From Cryptomeria japonica (Eukaryota; Streptophyta; Pinopsida; Cupressales; Cupressaceae), in contig NC_081408.1 of assembly GCF_030272615.1 (NCBI RefSeq), positions 341,461,793 to 341,525,792 of the forward strand: 64,000 nt of DNA. The letters are read 5' to 3'. This document shows, in pieces, positions 55,136 through 64,000 of this stretch (positions are counted from its first letter, which is position 1; the number at the start of each line of letters is the position of its first letter). The notes below the pieces were generated by a model. The model made no database searches and was not told where the DNA came from. It saw nothing but the letters and a program-made list of their open reading frames with translations. A program made the position numbers and the translations under genes.

Positions 55136-57842
55136 ATGTCTACTAACTATTTCAGGAAGGACAGTCCTAAACTTGATGGAACCAACTATGGCATATGGAA
55201 GATCAGAGTGGAGACACATCTAAATTGCATTGGAAAGGACATCTGGGATGCTACAAACAATAGCTATATTGCTCCTACTCAAAGTCAGCCTAATCCACCT
55301 ACCTTAGGAAAAGATGAAGAAAATGATTGCAAAGCAAGGGAAGTACTTTTGAGCGCATTATCAGATCAACAAATCATGGGATTATCAAATAGGTCTACTG
55401 CTAAAGCTATTTGGGGTCATTTGGAAACATTCAATGAAGGAGATTCCACGGTCAAAATTGAAAAACTTGAAAGCTTCCGGGTCAGGTACAAAAATCTAAA
55501 AATGGAAGAAGATGAAAGGATTTCTGCTTTTATGGAAAGAGTTAATGAAATTGTTTTGGGTATTAAATGTTGTGGAGGAACCTTAAGTGAAGATGAAACT
55601 GTTTCAAAAATTTTAAGAGGATTGTCACCGGCATATAAAATAAAATTTTCTGCTATAAATGAGTTAAGAACAATACCTAATACATCAGTAACTAGGGACA
55701 AACTGATTGGAAAACTTTCAACTTTTGAAATTGAGGAATTTGGTCCTGTTGCTACTATAAAGACAAATTTAGCTTTTAAGGCATCAACATCATCTGCACC
55801 ATCATTTGACAAATATGATTGGAAACCCTTTTATGCAAGAGAACTTGAAGAAAGCGGGAGAGAAAATGAAGAACTTGAAGAACTTGAAGCACTATTTGCA
55901 AGGAAAATGCCTATAGGTCCAGTTGGAAGTAAGTATGAAGGTAAAGCACCTTTAAATGTTTTAACTGTAATAAGATTGGTCATATGGCTTCAACATGCCC
56001 TAATAAATATGCTAGACTAAGAGAAGAAGCTAGAATAACATACAAGCCTAACCCTGAATATTAGAGATACAGATTTAAGAAGAATAAAGATAAATCTTGT
56101 TATCTTGTTGATAAAGGAGTCATTGGTGATTCTGATGAGGATCCAACAGACAATGGATAGGTTTTTGTTGCTATAATAGAAGATCAACTGACACCTACTG
56201 TTCAACAGGTAGAGTAGGCCCTGGAAGCTAAAGTTGAAGTTAAGGATGAATGGATCATTGATTCAGGATGTTCACATCATATGACTGGTGATAAAGGTAA
56301 ATTCTTGAACTTTCAGGAGTATAATGGAGGTCTGGTAAGATTTGGAGATGATAAAGCTTGTTTGATCAAAGGAAAAGTTACTATATCTCTTGATGGTAAG
56401 CACAATACTGACAATGTTTACTATGTAGAAGGTTTAAAGCATAATCTTTTGAGTGTTGGTCAATTAGTTGAGAAAGGATTTCAGTTACAATTCAAGAATG
56501 GAAAATGCAAAATTATGAACAGAACTGGTTTGGAAATTGCAACCGGTAATCAAACTAGAGGTAATATCTTTCATTTGAATAACAATGAAAAGACATGATT
56601 GCACATATTGATGAAAGTTGGCTATGGCATAAGAGACTCTGTCATTTAAATTTTGATTGCATGGTAAAAATCAGTACTACTAAGGCAGTTAGAGACTTAC
56701 CTAAGATTGTTAAACCTCACAATCTGGTATGTAAGGAATGTCAATTTGGAAAACAAGTTAGAGCATCTTTTAAAAGTATTCCAGAAAAATCCACTAATTC
56801 TCTTGACTTAATTCACACTAATTTATGTGGTCCAGCTAGAACTAAAATCTTACAAGGTGATAGATATTTCATGCTAATCATTGATGACTATTCTAGAATG
56901 TGTTGGGTTACTTTTATCAGAGAAAAATCAGAAGCACTTGGGAAGTTCAAACTATTCAAGGTAATGATAGAAAATGAAACCGGTAAGAAAATCAAATGTC
57001 TGAGATCAGATGAAGGAGGAGAATTTACATCTAAGGAATTTAATACATTCTGTGAAGTGAATGGAATTAGAAGACAGTTATTAGCACCACGGACACCATA
57101 TAAAAATGGAGTTGTCGAAAGGAAAAACAGAACTATCTTGGATGCAGCTAGAAGTATGTTATTAGAAGCAAATCCACCACATGTATATTGGAGAGAGGTA
57201 GTAAGCACAATGGTCTATACATTCAACAAAGTTCACATCAAAGATGAAACTGGTAAGACCCCTCACGAACTATGGTTTAGCATTACTCCTACTCTTAAAT
57301 ATTTTAGAATATTTGGAAGTAAATGCTATATTAGGAGAGATGATTATATTGGCAAATTTGATCCTAGAAGTGATGATGGAATATTTCTTGGTTATTCATC
57401 TAAGAGCAAAGCATATAAATGTTTTAAAAAGAGACTACAGAAAATTGTTGAGAGTACAAATGTGAAGGTTGATGAACAATTTAGAGGAACTTCAAGGTAT
57501 ATAGACTCTAAACAGGCAACAGAAATATTGACAAATGAACCTACATTGAATCCACCGGTATAGAATGAAGATCCAGTTACACCGGTATCATCTGAAAATT
57601 CCACTGTAACTGAGGAATAGCAGCAAATGAAGATACCTCGGTATGTAAGATTGAAACACTCAGAAAATCAGATAATTGGGAACAAGTATCAAGGAGTTAT
57701 GACAAGAGGAAGACTGGCAAATGAAGAGGTGTCTTATTTCTCAAATTGAACCATCATCAATTAATGAGGCATGTGAAGATAAACAATGGATTAAAGCTAT
57801 GGAAGAGGAACTAGAACAAATTGAGAAGAATAACACATGGAC
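55136..57842 (+). pseudogene. gag-pol: Copia-8 gag, protease, integrase and start of RT
   Basis: ATG 55136 gives MSTNYFRKDSPKLDGTNY, almost the Copia-3 start. Gag is open to about 55953, where one A is missing from a run just before the zinc knuckle. In the shifted frame the knuckle CFNCNKIGHMASTC keeps all Cys. A TAG at 56062-56064 matches the Copia-3 stop at 28601. Private TAGs at 56158 and 56215 replace Trp and Gln. The protease is WIIDSGCSHHMTGD. A small deletion at about 56595 shifts the frame. The integrase keeps RSDEGGEF and GVVERKNRT, with HTNLCG for HTDLCG. A 2-base loss near 57732 precedes [20 protein letters not shown], where Copia-9 interrupts. Confidence 0.93.
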
Positions 57843-57847
57843 ATTAG
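57843..57847. repeat. Copia-9 target-site duplication, left
   Basis: ATTAG, matching 62707-62711 exactly. Confidence 0.88.
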
Positions 57848-58150
57848 TGTTGAAATGTGGTGATTGATCAGCAAAGTATTGTACACTCAGCACGTATCCT
57901 TAGTGGGGTTCAGGGCCGGGCTGGGGCCCGAGCAGGGGTTTGGGGGCTGTGTATGGTAAGTTGATGTACTATTTTTGCTGGATAATAAGAAAGATTGGAT
58001 GGCTGTGTATGGTGGATGTAACCCATTCTGGGTGAACCACGTTAAATCTTTGTGTTATCTATGTCCTATTTTATTCCTTTATCTTTTGTATTTGAATTTG
58101 CATATAACTGTTAGTTCATATTTGCTTTGGATCTGCTTGAAACCCTAACA
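57848..58150 (+). repeat. Copia-9 5' LTR
   Basis: Begins TGTTGAAATGTGG and ends AACCCTAACA. It lacks about 143 bases that the 3' LTR has, between GGTTTGGGGG and TGGTAAGTTG. Confidence 0.9.
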
Positions 58151-58152
58151 AT

Positions 58153-58164
58153 TGGTATCAGAGC
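58153..58164 (+). other. Copia-9 primer binding site
   Basis: TGGTATCAGAGC two bases after the LTR, a perfect initiator tRNA-Met site. Confidence 0.9.
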
Positions 58165-58201
58165 GAGGTTTTCTATAAATTGGCAACACTTTCAGATTTG
58201 A

Positions 58202-59083
58202 GTGGGAGCAATGGAGGATTCCAAATTCAAGGTCGAAAAGTTTAACGGCCAGAATTATCAGTTATGGAAAATGCAAATGGAGGATTACCTGTATCAAAAG
58301 TATTTGTGGCGGCCATTAGAAGGAAAGGAAAAGAAAGTAACCACAATGTCAGATGAAGAATGGGACATTTTAGATAGAAAGGCACTGGGATCCATTCGAT
58401 TGTGCCTTGCATCGTTTGTAGCTTTCAATGTAACAGAAGCAAAAACGGTTGTAGATTTGATGGCGACATTGGCTAAGCTATATGAGAAACCCTCAACTTT
58501 GAATAAGGTATTTCTTATGAAGTGTTTGTTAAATTTGAAAATGAGTGATGGAGGATCTGTAGCGGAGCACTTAAATGAATTTAATACAATTACCAGTCAA
58601 TTGTCTTTGATAAAAATTACCTTTGCGGAAGAGGTTAGGGCTCTCTTGATTTTATGTTCTCTGCCAGAAAGCTAGAATAGCTTGGTTATGCCTGTAAGTA
58701 ACTCTGTCTCTAGTAAAAATACTTTGGTATTTGATGATATTGTTGGTGTTATCCTAAGCGAGGAAATGCGAAGGAAAAACACAGGTGAGACTCCAACATC
58801 ATCAAGTAGTGTTTTGAATGTGGAGAATAGAGGAAGATCAAAGGAAAGAGGAAAAGACCCTTGGAATGAGAAGTCACGAGGGAAGTCAAAAGGATGCTCT
58901 CAATCTAGAGGAAAGAAAGATTGTTGGTACTACGGAAAGCCTGGTCATCTAAAGAAAGACTGTTGGTCTCAGAAAAACAAAGAAGGAGACAAAAATGAAA
59001 ATGATAGTAAGGAAGCTAATATTGCAAGCAATACTTTACAAGATGCTTTAATCTTATGTTTGGATAATGTTAATGATTCCTAG
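58202..59083 (+). pseudogene. gag: Copia-9 gag
   Basis: The particle protein begins at ATG 58202 or, more likely by alignment with Tnt1-like Gag, ATG 58211 (MEDSKFKVEKFNGQNYQLWK). A UBN2-type Gag follows with LAKLYEKPSTLNKVFLMKCL and MSDGGSVAEHLNEFN. A TAG at 58673-58675 interrupts LPESxNSLV, probably a former Trp. A basic Arg/Gly/Ser linker leads to the knuckle CWYYGKPGHLKKDC at 58922-58963, with Tyr (58931-58933) for the second Cys. A second TAG at 59081-59083 sits directly before the protease, again where related proteins have Trp (DSWVIDSG). Confidence 0.92.
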
Positions 59084-62079
59084 GTAATAGATTCTGGGGC
59101 TTCATTTCATGCTACACCCCATAGAAAATATATGTTTAAGGTGATTTTGGACAGGTATATTTGGGTGATGATGAGCCCTGTCGAATTGTTGGAAAAGGAA
59201 AGATAAAGATCAAGTTGCAGAATGGTAATGATTGGTTTCTGCAGGAGGTAAGACATGTTTTTAACTTAAGAATAAATTCAATTTTTGGAGGGCAACTAGG
59301 TAGTGAAGGTTGCATAGTTACCTTCTCAAACAGTATCTGGAAGGTCAGTAAAGGATCATTAGTAGTAGCTAAAGGTGCGAAGGTAGGCACATTATATTTG
59401 TGTGCTAGTAACACTTACTCTACCTTAGCTGCTACAGATAAAGTTACTGTAGGGACAACAACAGTAAATGTTGCAAGAACAGATTCGATAATGTGGCACC
59501 ATAGGCTTGGGCACATGAGTGAGAAAGGGATGAAAATCCTTCACTCCAAAAATATATTGCCAAGACTAAAGACAATCGATTTAGAGTTCTGTGAAAATTG
59601 TGTTTATGGCAAACAGAAAAGAGTCAGATTTCTCAAGGTTGGGAAAGAGAAGAAGAGTGAGAAGTTAGAGCTTGTGCATTCAGATGTATGGGGACTGGCT
59701 CAGGTATCATCTCTTGGTGGCTCTTGTTATTATGTTATTTTTATTGATGACTCAACTATAAAAACATGGGTATATTTCCTAAAGCAAAAATTAGATGTTT
59801 TTGAAACTTTTAAGAAATGGAAAGCTTTGGTTGAAAATGAGACAGGAAAAAGGTTGAAGTGTCTAAGATCGGATAATGGAGGTGAGTGTTGTAGCAAGGC
59901 ATTTGAATATTACTGCTCCTTAAATGGGACTAGAAAGTAGAAGACAGATCTAGGAACTCCACAGGAAAATGGTGTGTCAAAGAGAATGAATAGGACTATC
60001 ATGGAACGCGCGAGGAGCATGAGATTGCATGTTGGATTGCCCTTACATTTTTGGGTAGATGTTGTACATAATGTTGTCTATTTGATAAATAGAGGACCTT
60101 CAACCCCTTTGGATTGTGGTAGTCCAGAGGAGGCATGGACTGGTAAAAAGGTAAATTATTCTTTTCTAAAAACCTTTGGTTGTGAAGCTTTTGTCCATGT
60201 TGATAAAGAAAACAGAACCAAGCTTGATGCTAAATCTCAAAAATGTACCTTCACTGGATATGGGATAGATGAATATGGCTATCGGTTATGGGATTTTGAA
60301 AATAAGAAAATAACTAGAAGTAGAGATGTTATATTCAATGAGAAGGTTATGTATAAAGAAAAGATGTGGGAAAAGAAGCATGAACAAGACAAGCAAGAAT
60401 ATGTGGTGTTGGATGAGATTCCTGAAAATGAAATGCCACAGGTACCTGATGCTCAGGAACAACAGAATGTTCCACAAACTCCTGCAAGTGTTAGACATTC
60501 TACGAGGTCAAGTAGACCCCCTGAAAGATTTTCTCCTTCTTTGTATTCTATATTATTAACAGATTCTGGTGAACCAGAAGAATATGAAGAAGCCATGCAG
60601 GTAGGTGCCAAACAACAGTGGGAGCTAGGCATGAAAGAGGAGATGGACTCCTTGATGAAAAATAAGACTTGGGACTTAGTCCCTTTACCTGCAAAAAAAA
60701 GAGCCTTGCCTAACAAATGGGTTTATCGACTAAAGGAGGAGGAAAGAGGTCAGAAAAGATATAAGGCCAGACTTGTGGTAAAAGGTTTTGCACAGAAAAA
60801 GGGTATAAATTATGATGAAATATTTTCTCCAGTTGTAAAAATGACTTCAATTAGAACTGTACTTAGTCTTGTGGCTGCAGATGATTTACATCTTGAACAA
60901 TTAGATGTCAAAATAGCTTTTCTCCATGGAGATTTGGAGGAGGAAATTTAAATGTTTCAACCACAGGGATATGAGGTCAAAGGTAAGGAGAACTTGGTGT
61001 GCAGGTTGAAGAAAAGTTTGTATGGCCTAAAGCAAGCACCCCAACAATGGTATTTAAAATTTGATGGTTTCATGGCTGAACACGGTTATCATAGATGTCA
61101 TTCTGATCATTGTGTATATTTTAAGAGATTTGATAATGACAGTTATATTATCATGTTGCTTTATGTTGATGACATGCTTGTTGCAAGGTCTAACATGCAA
61201 CATATATATGATCTTAAACAAAAATTAGCCAGGTCATTTGCTATGAAGGATTTGGGTGCAGCTAAGCAAATTCTCGATATGAGGATTACACCGGACAGGA
61301 AAAATAGAACCTTGAATTTGTCCCAAAGTGAGTATATAAAGAAGATGTTGAAAATATTTAACATGCAGGATGCAAAAGCAGTTAGTACACCTTTGGCTAG
61401 TCATTTCAAATTGACTAAGGAGATGTGCCCAAAGGCACAGGAAGAGGTTAATAAAATGTCTAACATCCCATATTCATCAGTTGTTGGTAGTCTGATGTAT
61501 GCAATGGTATGCACAAGGTCAGATATTGCACATGCAGTGGGAGTTGTGAGCAGGTTTATGAGTAATCTGGGTATGAAACATTGGAATGTTGTGAAATGGA
61601 TTCTTTGGTATTTGAAAGGAACTACTACGAAGGCATTATGTTTCAAAGGATCGAATGCTGCTCTGAGTGGATTTGTTGACTCTGATCTAGCCGGTGATAT
61701 TGATTCACGGAGGAGTACTACAGGGTATGTTTTTACTATAGGGGGAACTGCAGTCAGTTGGATTTCTATGCTACAAAAGGTTGTTGCACTTTCAACCACT
61801 GAAGCTGAGTATGTTGCTGCTACAGAAGCCAGCAAGGAGATGATTTGGTTACAATGCTTTCTAGAGGAATTGGGTCAGACATAAGAGGATCGCCCATTGT
61901 ATACTGATAACCAGAGTGTCATTAATCTTGCAAAGAACTCTACTTTTCATTCAAGGACAAAGCACATTCAGCTCAGGTACCACTTCATCCGGACTGTTTT
62001 GGAGGAGGGTCAGTTACGGCTTGAGAAGATTCACACAAGTGAGAATCCTGCCAATATGTTCACGAAGGCAGTTCCATAG
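59084..62079 (+). pseudogene. pol: Copia-9 pol: protease, integrase, RT, RNase H
   Basis: VIDSGASFHATP is the protease active site. A small indel near 59132 shifts to the frame used up to 62079. The integrase has MWHHRLGHMSEKGM, CENCVYGKQ, HSDVWG and RSDNGGEC. A TAG at 59938-59940 replaces Gln, and the catalytic Glu is Lys (VSKRMNR, 59980-59982). RT has LPNKWVYRLKEE, LDVKIAFLHGDLEEEI, then a TAA at 60949-60951, [12 protein letters not shown] and YVDDMLVA (about 61162). RNase H has FVDSDLAGD, STTEAEYVA, a TAA at 61882-61884, YTDNQSVINLAK and ENPANMFTKAVP. Apart from stops, one indel and the integrase change, the motifs are complete. Confidence 0.95.
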
Positions 62080-62260
62080 CAGAAGTTGATTTCTTCATCA
62101 GTTTCTATTGGTCTTCTTGATTGATAGTTGTGGAATGTATACCAGTCGAGTCCTAGTGTTTTATCCAACGGATGTTGCATGTACAGTGGTGTCGTGTAGT
62201 TTTAGTCTCCAAGTGGGAGATTGTTCGATGTGGAGCCTGATCAGTCTCCAAGTGGGAGAT
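62080..62260 (+). other. Copia-9 3' untranslated region, duplicated PPT
   Basis: AAGTGGGAGAT abutting the 3' LTR (62250-62260) is the PPT. A 39-base direct repeat places a second copy of the PPT plus an LTR-like start (TGTTCGATGTGG) at 62204-62242. Confidence 0.8.
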
Positions 62261-62706
62261 TGTTGAAATGTGGTGACTAATCAGCAAAGTATTGTACACT
62301 CAGCACGTATCCTTGCCGGGGTTCGGGGCCGGGTCGAGCCCCGAGCGAGGGTTTGGGGGTGGCAGCCCCCAAAGCGAGCGAAGCCTGCTACGAGGGTTCG
62401 GGGGCCATTTTTGTTGATGAAAACTAACATTGTAATAAAACCCTAAAAAGGCTGACTTTGTTTGTTGCTCTAAAAATGCATGTTATAAGCGGTTGTGATG
62501 CTTAAGGCATGGTAAGTTGATGTACTATTTTTGCTGGATAATAAGAAAGATTGGACAGCTATGTATGGTGGACGTAACCCATTCTGGGTGAACCACGTTA
62601 AATCTCTATGTTATCTGTGTCCTATTTTATTCCTTTATCTTTTGTATTTGAATCTGCATATAACTGTTAGTTCATATTTGCTTTGGATCTGCTTGAAACC
62701 CTAACA
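62261..62706 (+). repeat. Copia-9 3' LTR
   Basis: Begins TGTTGAAATGTGGTGACT and ends AACCCTAACA. It contains a GC-rich part with a perfect 8-base stem, TTTGGGGG (62352-62359) and CCCCCAAA (62366-62373), absent from the shorter 5' LTR. Confidence 0.9.
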
Positions 62707-62711
62707 ATTAG
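62707..62711. repeat. Copia-9 target-site duplication, right
   Basis: ATTAG. Removing Copia-9 and one copy restores the RT reading [13 protein letters not shown]. Confidence 0.88.
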
Positions 62712-64000
62712 TTCCCCGGCCTAAAGACAAAAATGTGATTGGAACAAAATGGGTATTCAGAAACAAACTTAATGAAGATGGTAAGGTAATCAGAAATAAA
62801 GCAAGATTAGTGTGTAAGGGATATTCTCAGAAAGAAGGAATTGATTATAATGAAACCTTTGCACCAGTAGCTAGAATTGAGGCAGTCAAATTATTCTTGG
62901 CTTTTACAACACACAAGAACTACAAAGTATATCAAATGGATATTAAATGTGCATTTTTGAATGGAGATCTTGAAGAAGAAGTTTACATTGAGCAACCTGA
63001 TGGATTTTCTTTGACAGATAACAAAGATATGGTTTGCAGGATAAGGAAAGCTTTGTATGGGTTGAAGCAAGCTCTGAGAGCTTGGTATGCTAGATTGAAT
63101 AAATATCTTTTGAAGACTGGATTTTCTAAAGGTAATGCTGACAACAACTTATACTATAAAGTGACTAATGATGACATCTTGGTTATAGAATTTTTTGTTG
63201 ATGATATAATATTTGGAGGAGAAGATGGATTATGTAGACTTTTCTATTGAAATGCAGCAAGAATTTGAAATGTCTATGATTGGAGAGATAAAAAAAATTT
63301 GAGGATTGCAAATTTCACAGACTGATAAAGGTATATTCTTGAGTCAATCTAGGTACTTGAAGGAGTTGCTAAAGAAATTTGGAATGGAGAAGTCTAAACC
63401 GGCAAGCACACCTATGACTACAAATGACAAATTATCACTAATGGATGAATACACCTGTTAATCTGACTAGGTACAAATCTATGATAGGAGGCCTACTGTA
63501 TTTGACACAAACAAGACCTAATATTATGAATGCAGTATGTATTGTTTCAAGATTTCAAAGTAATCCTAGAAAAAATCATGAATCAACAGTAAAAAGGATT
63601 TTCTGGTACTTACAAGGCACTACAAATCTTGGTTTATGGTATCCTAGAGATGAAAACTTCAAAATATGTGCATACACAAATGCAAATTGGGCAGGAGATG
63701 TGGATGACAGAAAAAACACCACCAGCGGAGCATTTTTTCTTGGAAGTAGATTAATTTCTTGGTTGAGTAAGAAACAAAGTTGCACATCTTTATCAACAAC
63801 AAAATCAGAATATGTTGCAGCAACAACTAACTGTACACGGGTATTATGGCTTAAGCAAATGTTGAAGGACATAAAGATAAAATGCAAGGAACCTATAACT
63901 ATCTATTGTGATAACACTGCAGCAATTGATATATCTAAGAATCCAGTACTACATTCTAAAACTAAACATGTTTCTATCAAACTGAATTTTTTGAAAGAGA
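62712..64000 (+). pseudogene. pol: Copia-8 RT and RNase H, second part
   Basis: The reading resumes with [22 protein letters not shown] is open to 63250 with [35 protein letters not shown] and FVDDIIFGG (about 63197). A frameshift lies near 63238, a TGA near 63300 after EIKKI, and another shift near 63450. RNase H has YTNANWAG (Asp to Asn), STTKSEYVA (catalytic Glu to Lys), YCDNTAAIDISKN and SIKLNFLKE at the window edge. Two of the four RNase H catalytic positions are lost, unlike in Copia-3. Confidence 0.92.

Larger units (their letters stand above)
57848..62706 (+). mobile_element. Copia-9, Tnt1/Tork-like Ty1/copia element
   Basis: A 4.86-kb plus-strand element with a perfect ATTAG duplication, inserted in the RT of Copia-8. 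LTRs are 303 and 446 bases. The short LTRs, compact size, Gag opening KFNGQNYQLWKMQMEDYL and the HATP protease motif place it near the Tnt1/Tork lineage, unlike the other Copia elements here. It lacks their C run and GGTTTTTCCC block. Confidence 0.93.
54008..64000 (+). mobile_element. Copia-8, second copy of Copia-3 family, cut by window edge
   Basis: Plus-strand Ty1/copia element with 5' LTR 54008-55078, PBS and gag-pol, interrupted in RT by Copia-9 (57848-62706). The right edge cuts it within RNase H. Its proteins closely match Copia-3 throughout. The 3' LTR and right duplication are not visible. Confidence 0.93.

Noticed and set aside
1-64000. host genes, tRNA, rRNA, CRISPR arrays or bacterial-type operons
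   Set aside because: I looked on both strands and found none. The tRNA-like matches are primer binding sites of 11-15 bases, and the direct repeats are LTRs or minisatellites.

Overview
The window is intergenic DNA from a large plant genome, probably a conifer or other gymnosperm. Every coding trace I recognise belongs to a retrotransposon. I see no intact host gene, tRNA, rRNA or CRISPR array. The organism is inferred from AT-rich DNA packed with old, nested Ty1/copia and Ty3/gypsy elements and an L1-type LINE; no host marker proves it.

Layout. 1-6840: a decayed plus-strand LINE, cut by the left edge, with ORF1 zinc knuckle, endonuclease, reverse transcriptase (RT), RNase H and an unusual extra ORF before its 3' tail. 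7293-14632: Copia-1 (+), complete with LTRs and an ATATA target-site duplication (TSD). 14810-30965: Copia-2 (-), TSD GGTTG, broken by two solo LTRs (17487-18540 and 19099-20320) and by Copia-3 (-, 23969-30634). Copia-3 is the best preserved element: its gag-pol frame has only four internal stops. 30990-34783: Gypsy-4 (-), a short non-autonomous element with gag and protease only. 34789-36299 plus 50363-51410: one old gypsy remnant (-), split by Copia-5 (+, 36305-50357), which is itself split by Gypsy-7 (-, 38940-45746), a gag-only element with a G-patch. 51411-54002: an LTR-like segment with a primer binding site, then DNA I cannot assign. 54008 to the right edge: Copia-8 (+), same family as Copia-3, split inside its RT by Copia-9 (+, 57848-62706), a Tnt1/Tork-like element.

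How the parts work together. Each autonomous element once encoded Gag (particle and RNA packaging), protease, integrase, RT and RNase H, with LTR promoters, a primer binding site for initiator tRNA-Met and a polypurine tract (PPT). All are now broken, largely by stops and missense changes that look like C-to-T / G-to-A transitions. The nesting gives a relative chronology: Copia-2 before Copia-3 and the two solo LTRs; gypsy remnant before Copia-5 before Gypsy-7; Copia-8 before Copia-9.

The signals most worth following are the extra ORF in the LINE, an inverted repeat bracketing the PPT/LTR junction in several Copia families, an in-frame UAG shared by two Copia copies at the gag-protease junction, and repeated loss of the same catalytic or zinc-binding residues.
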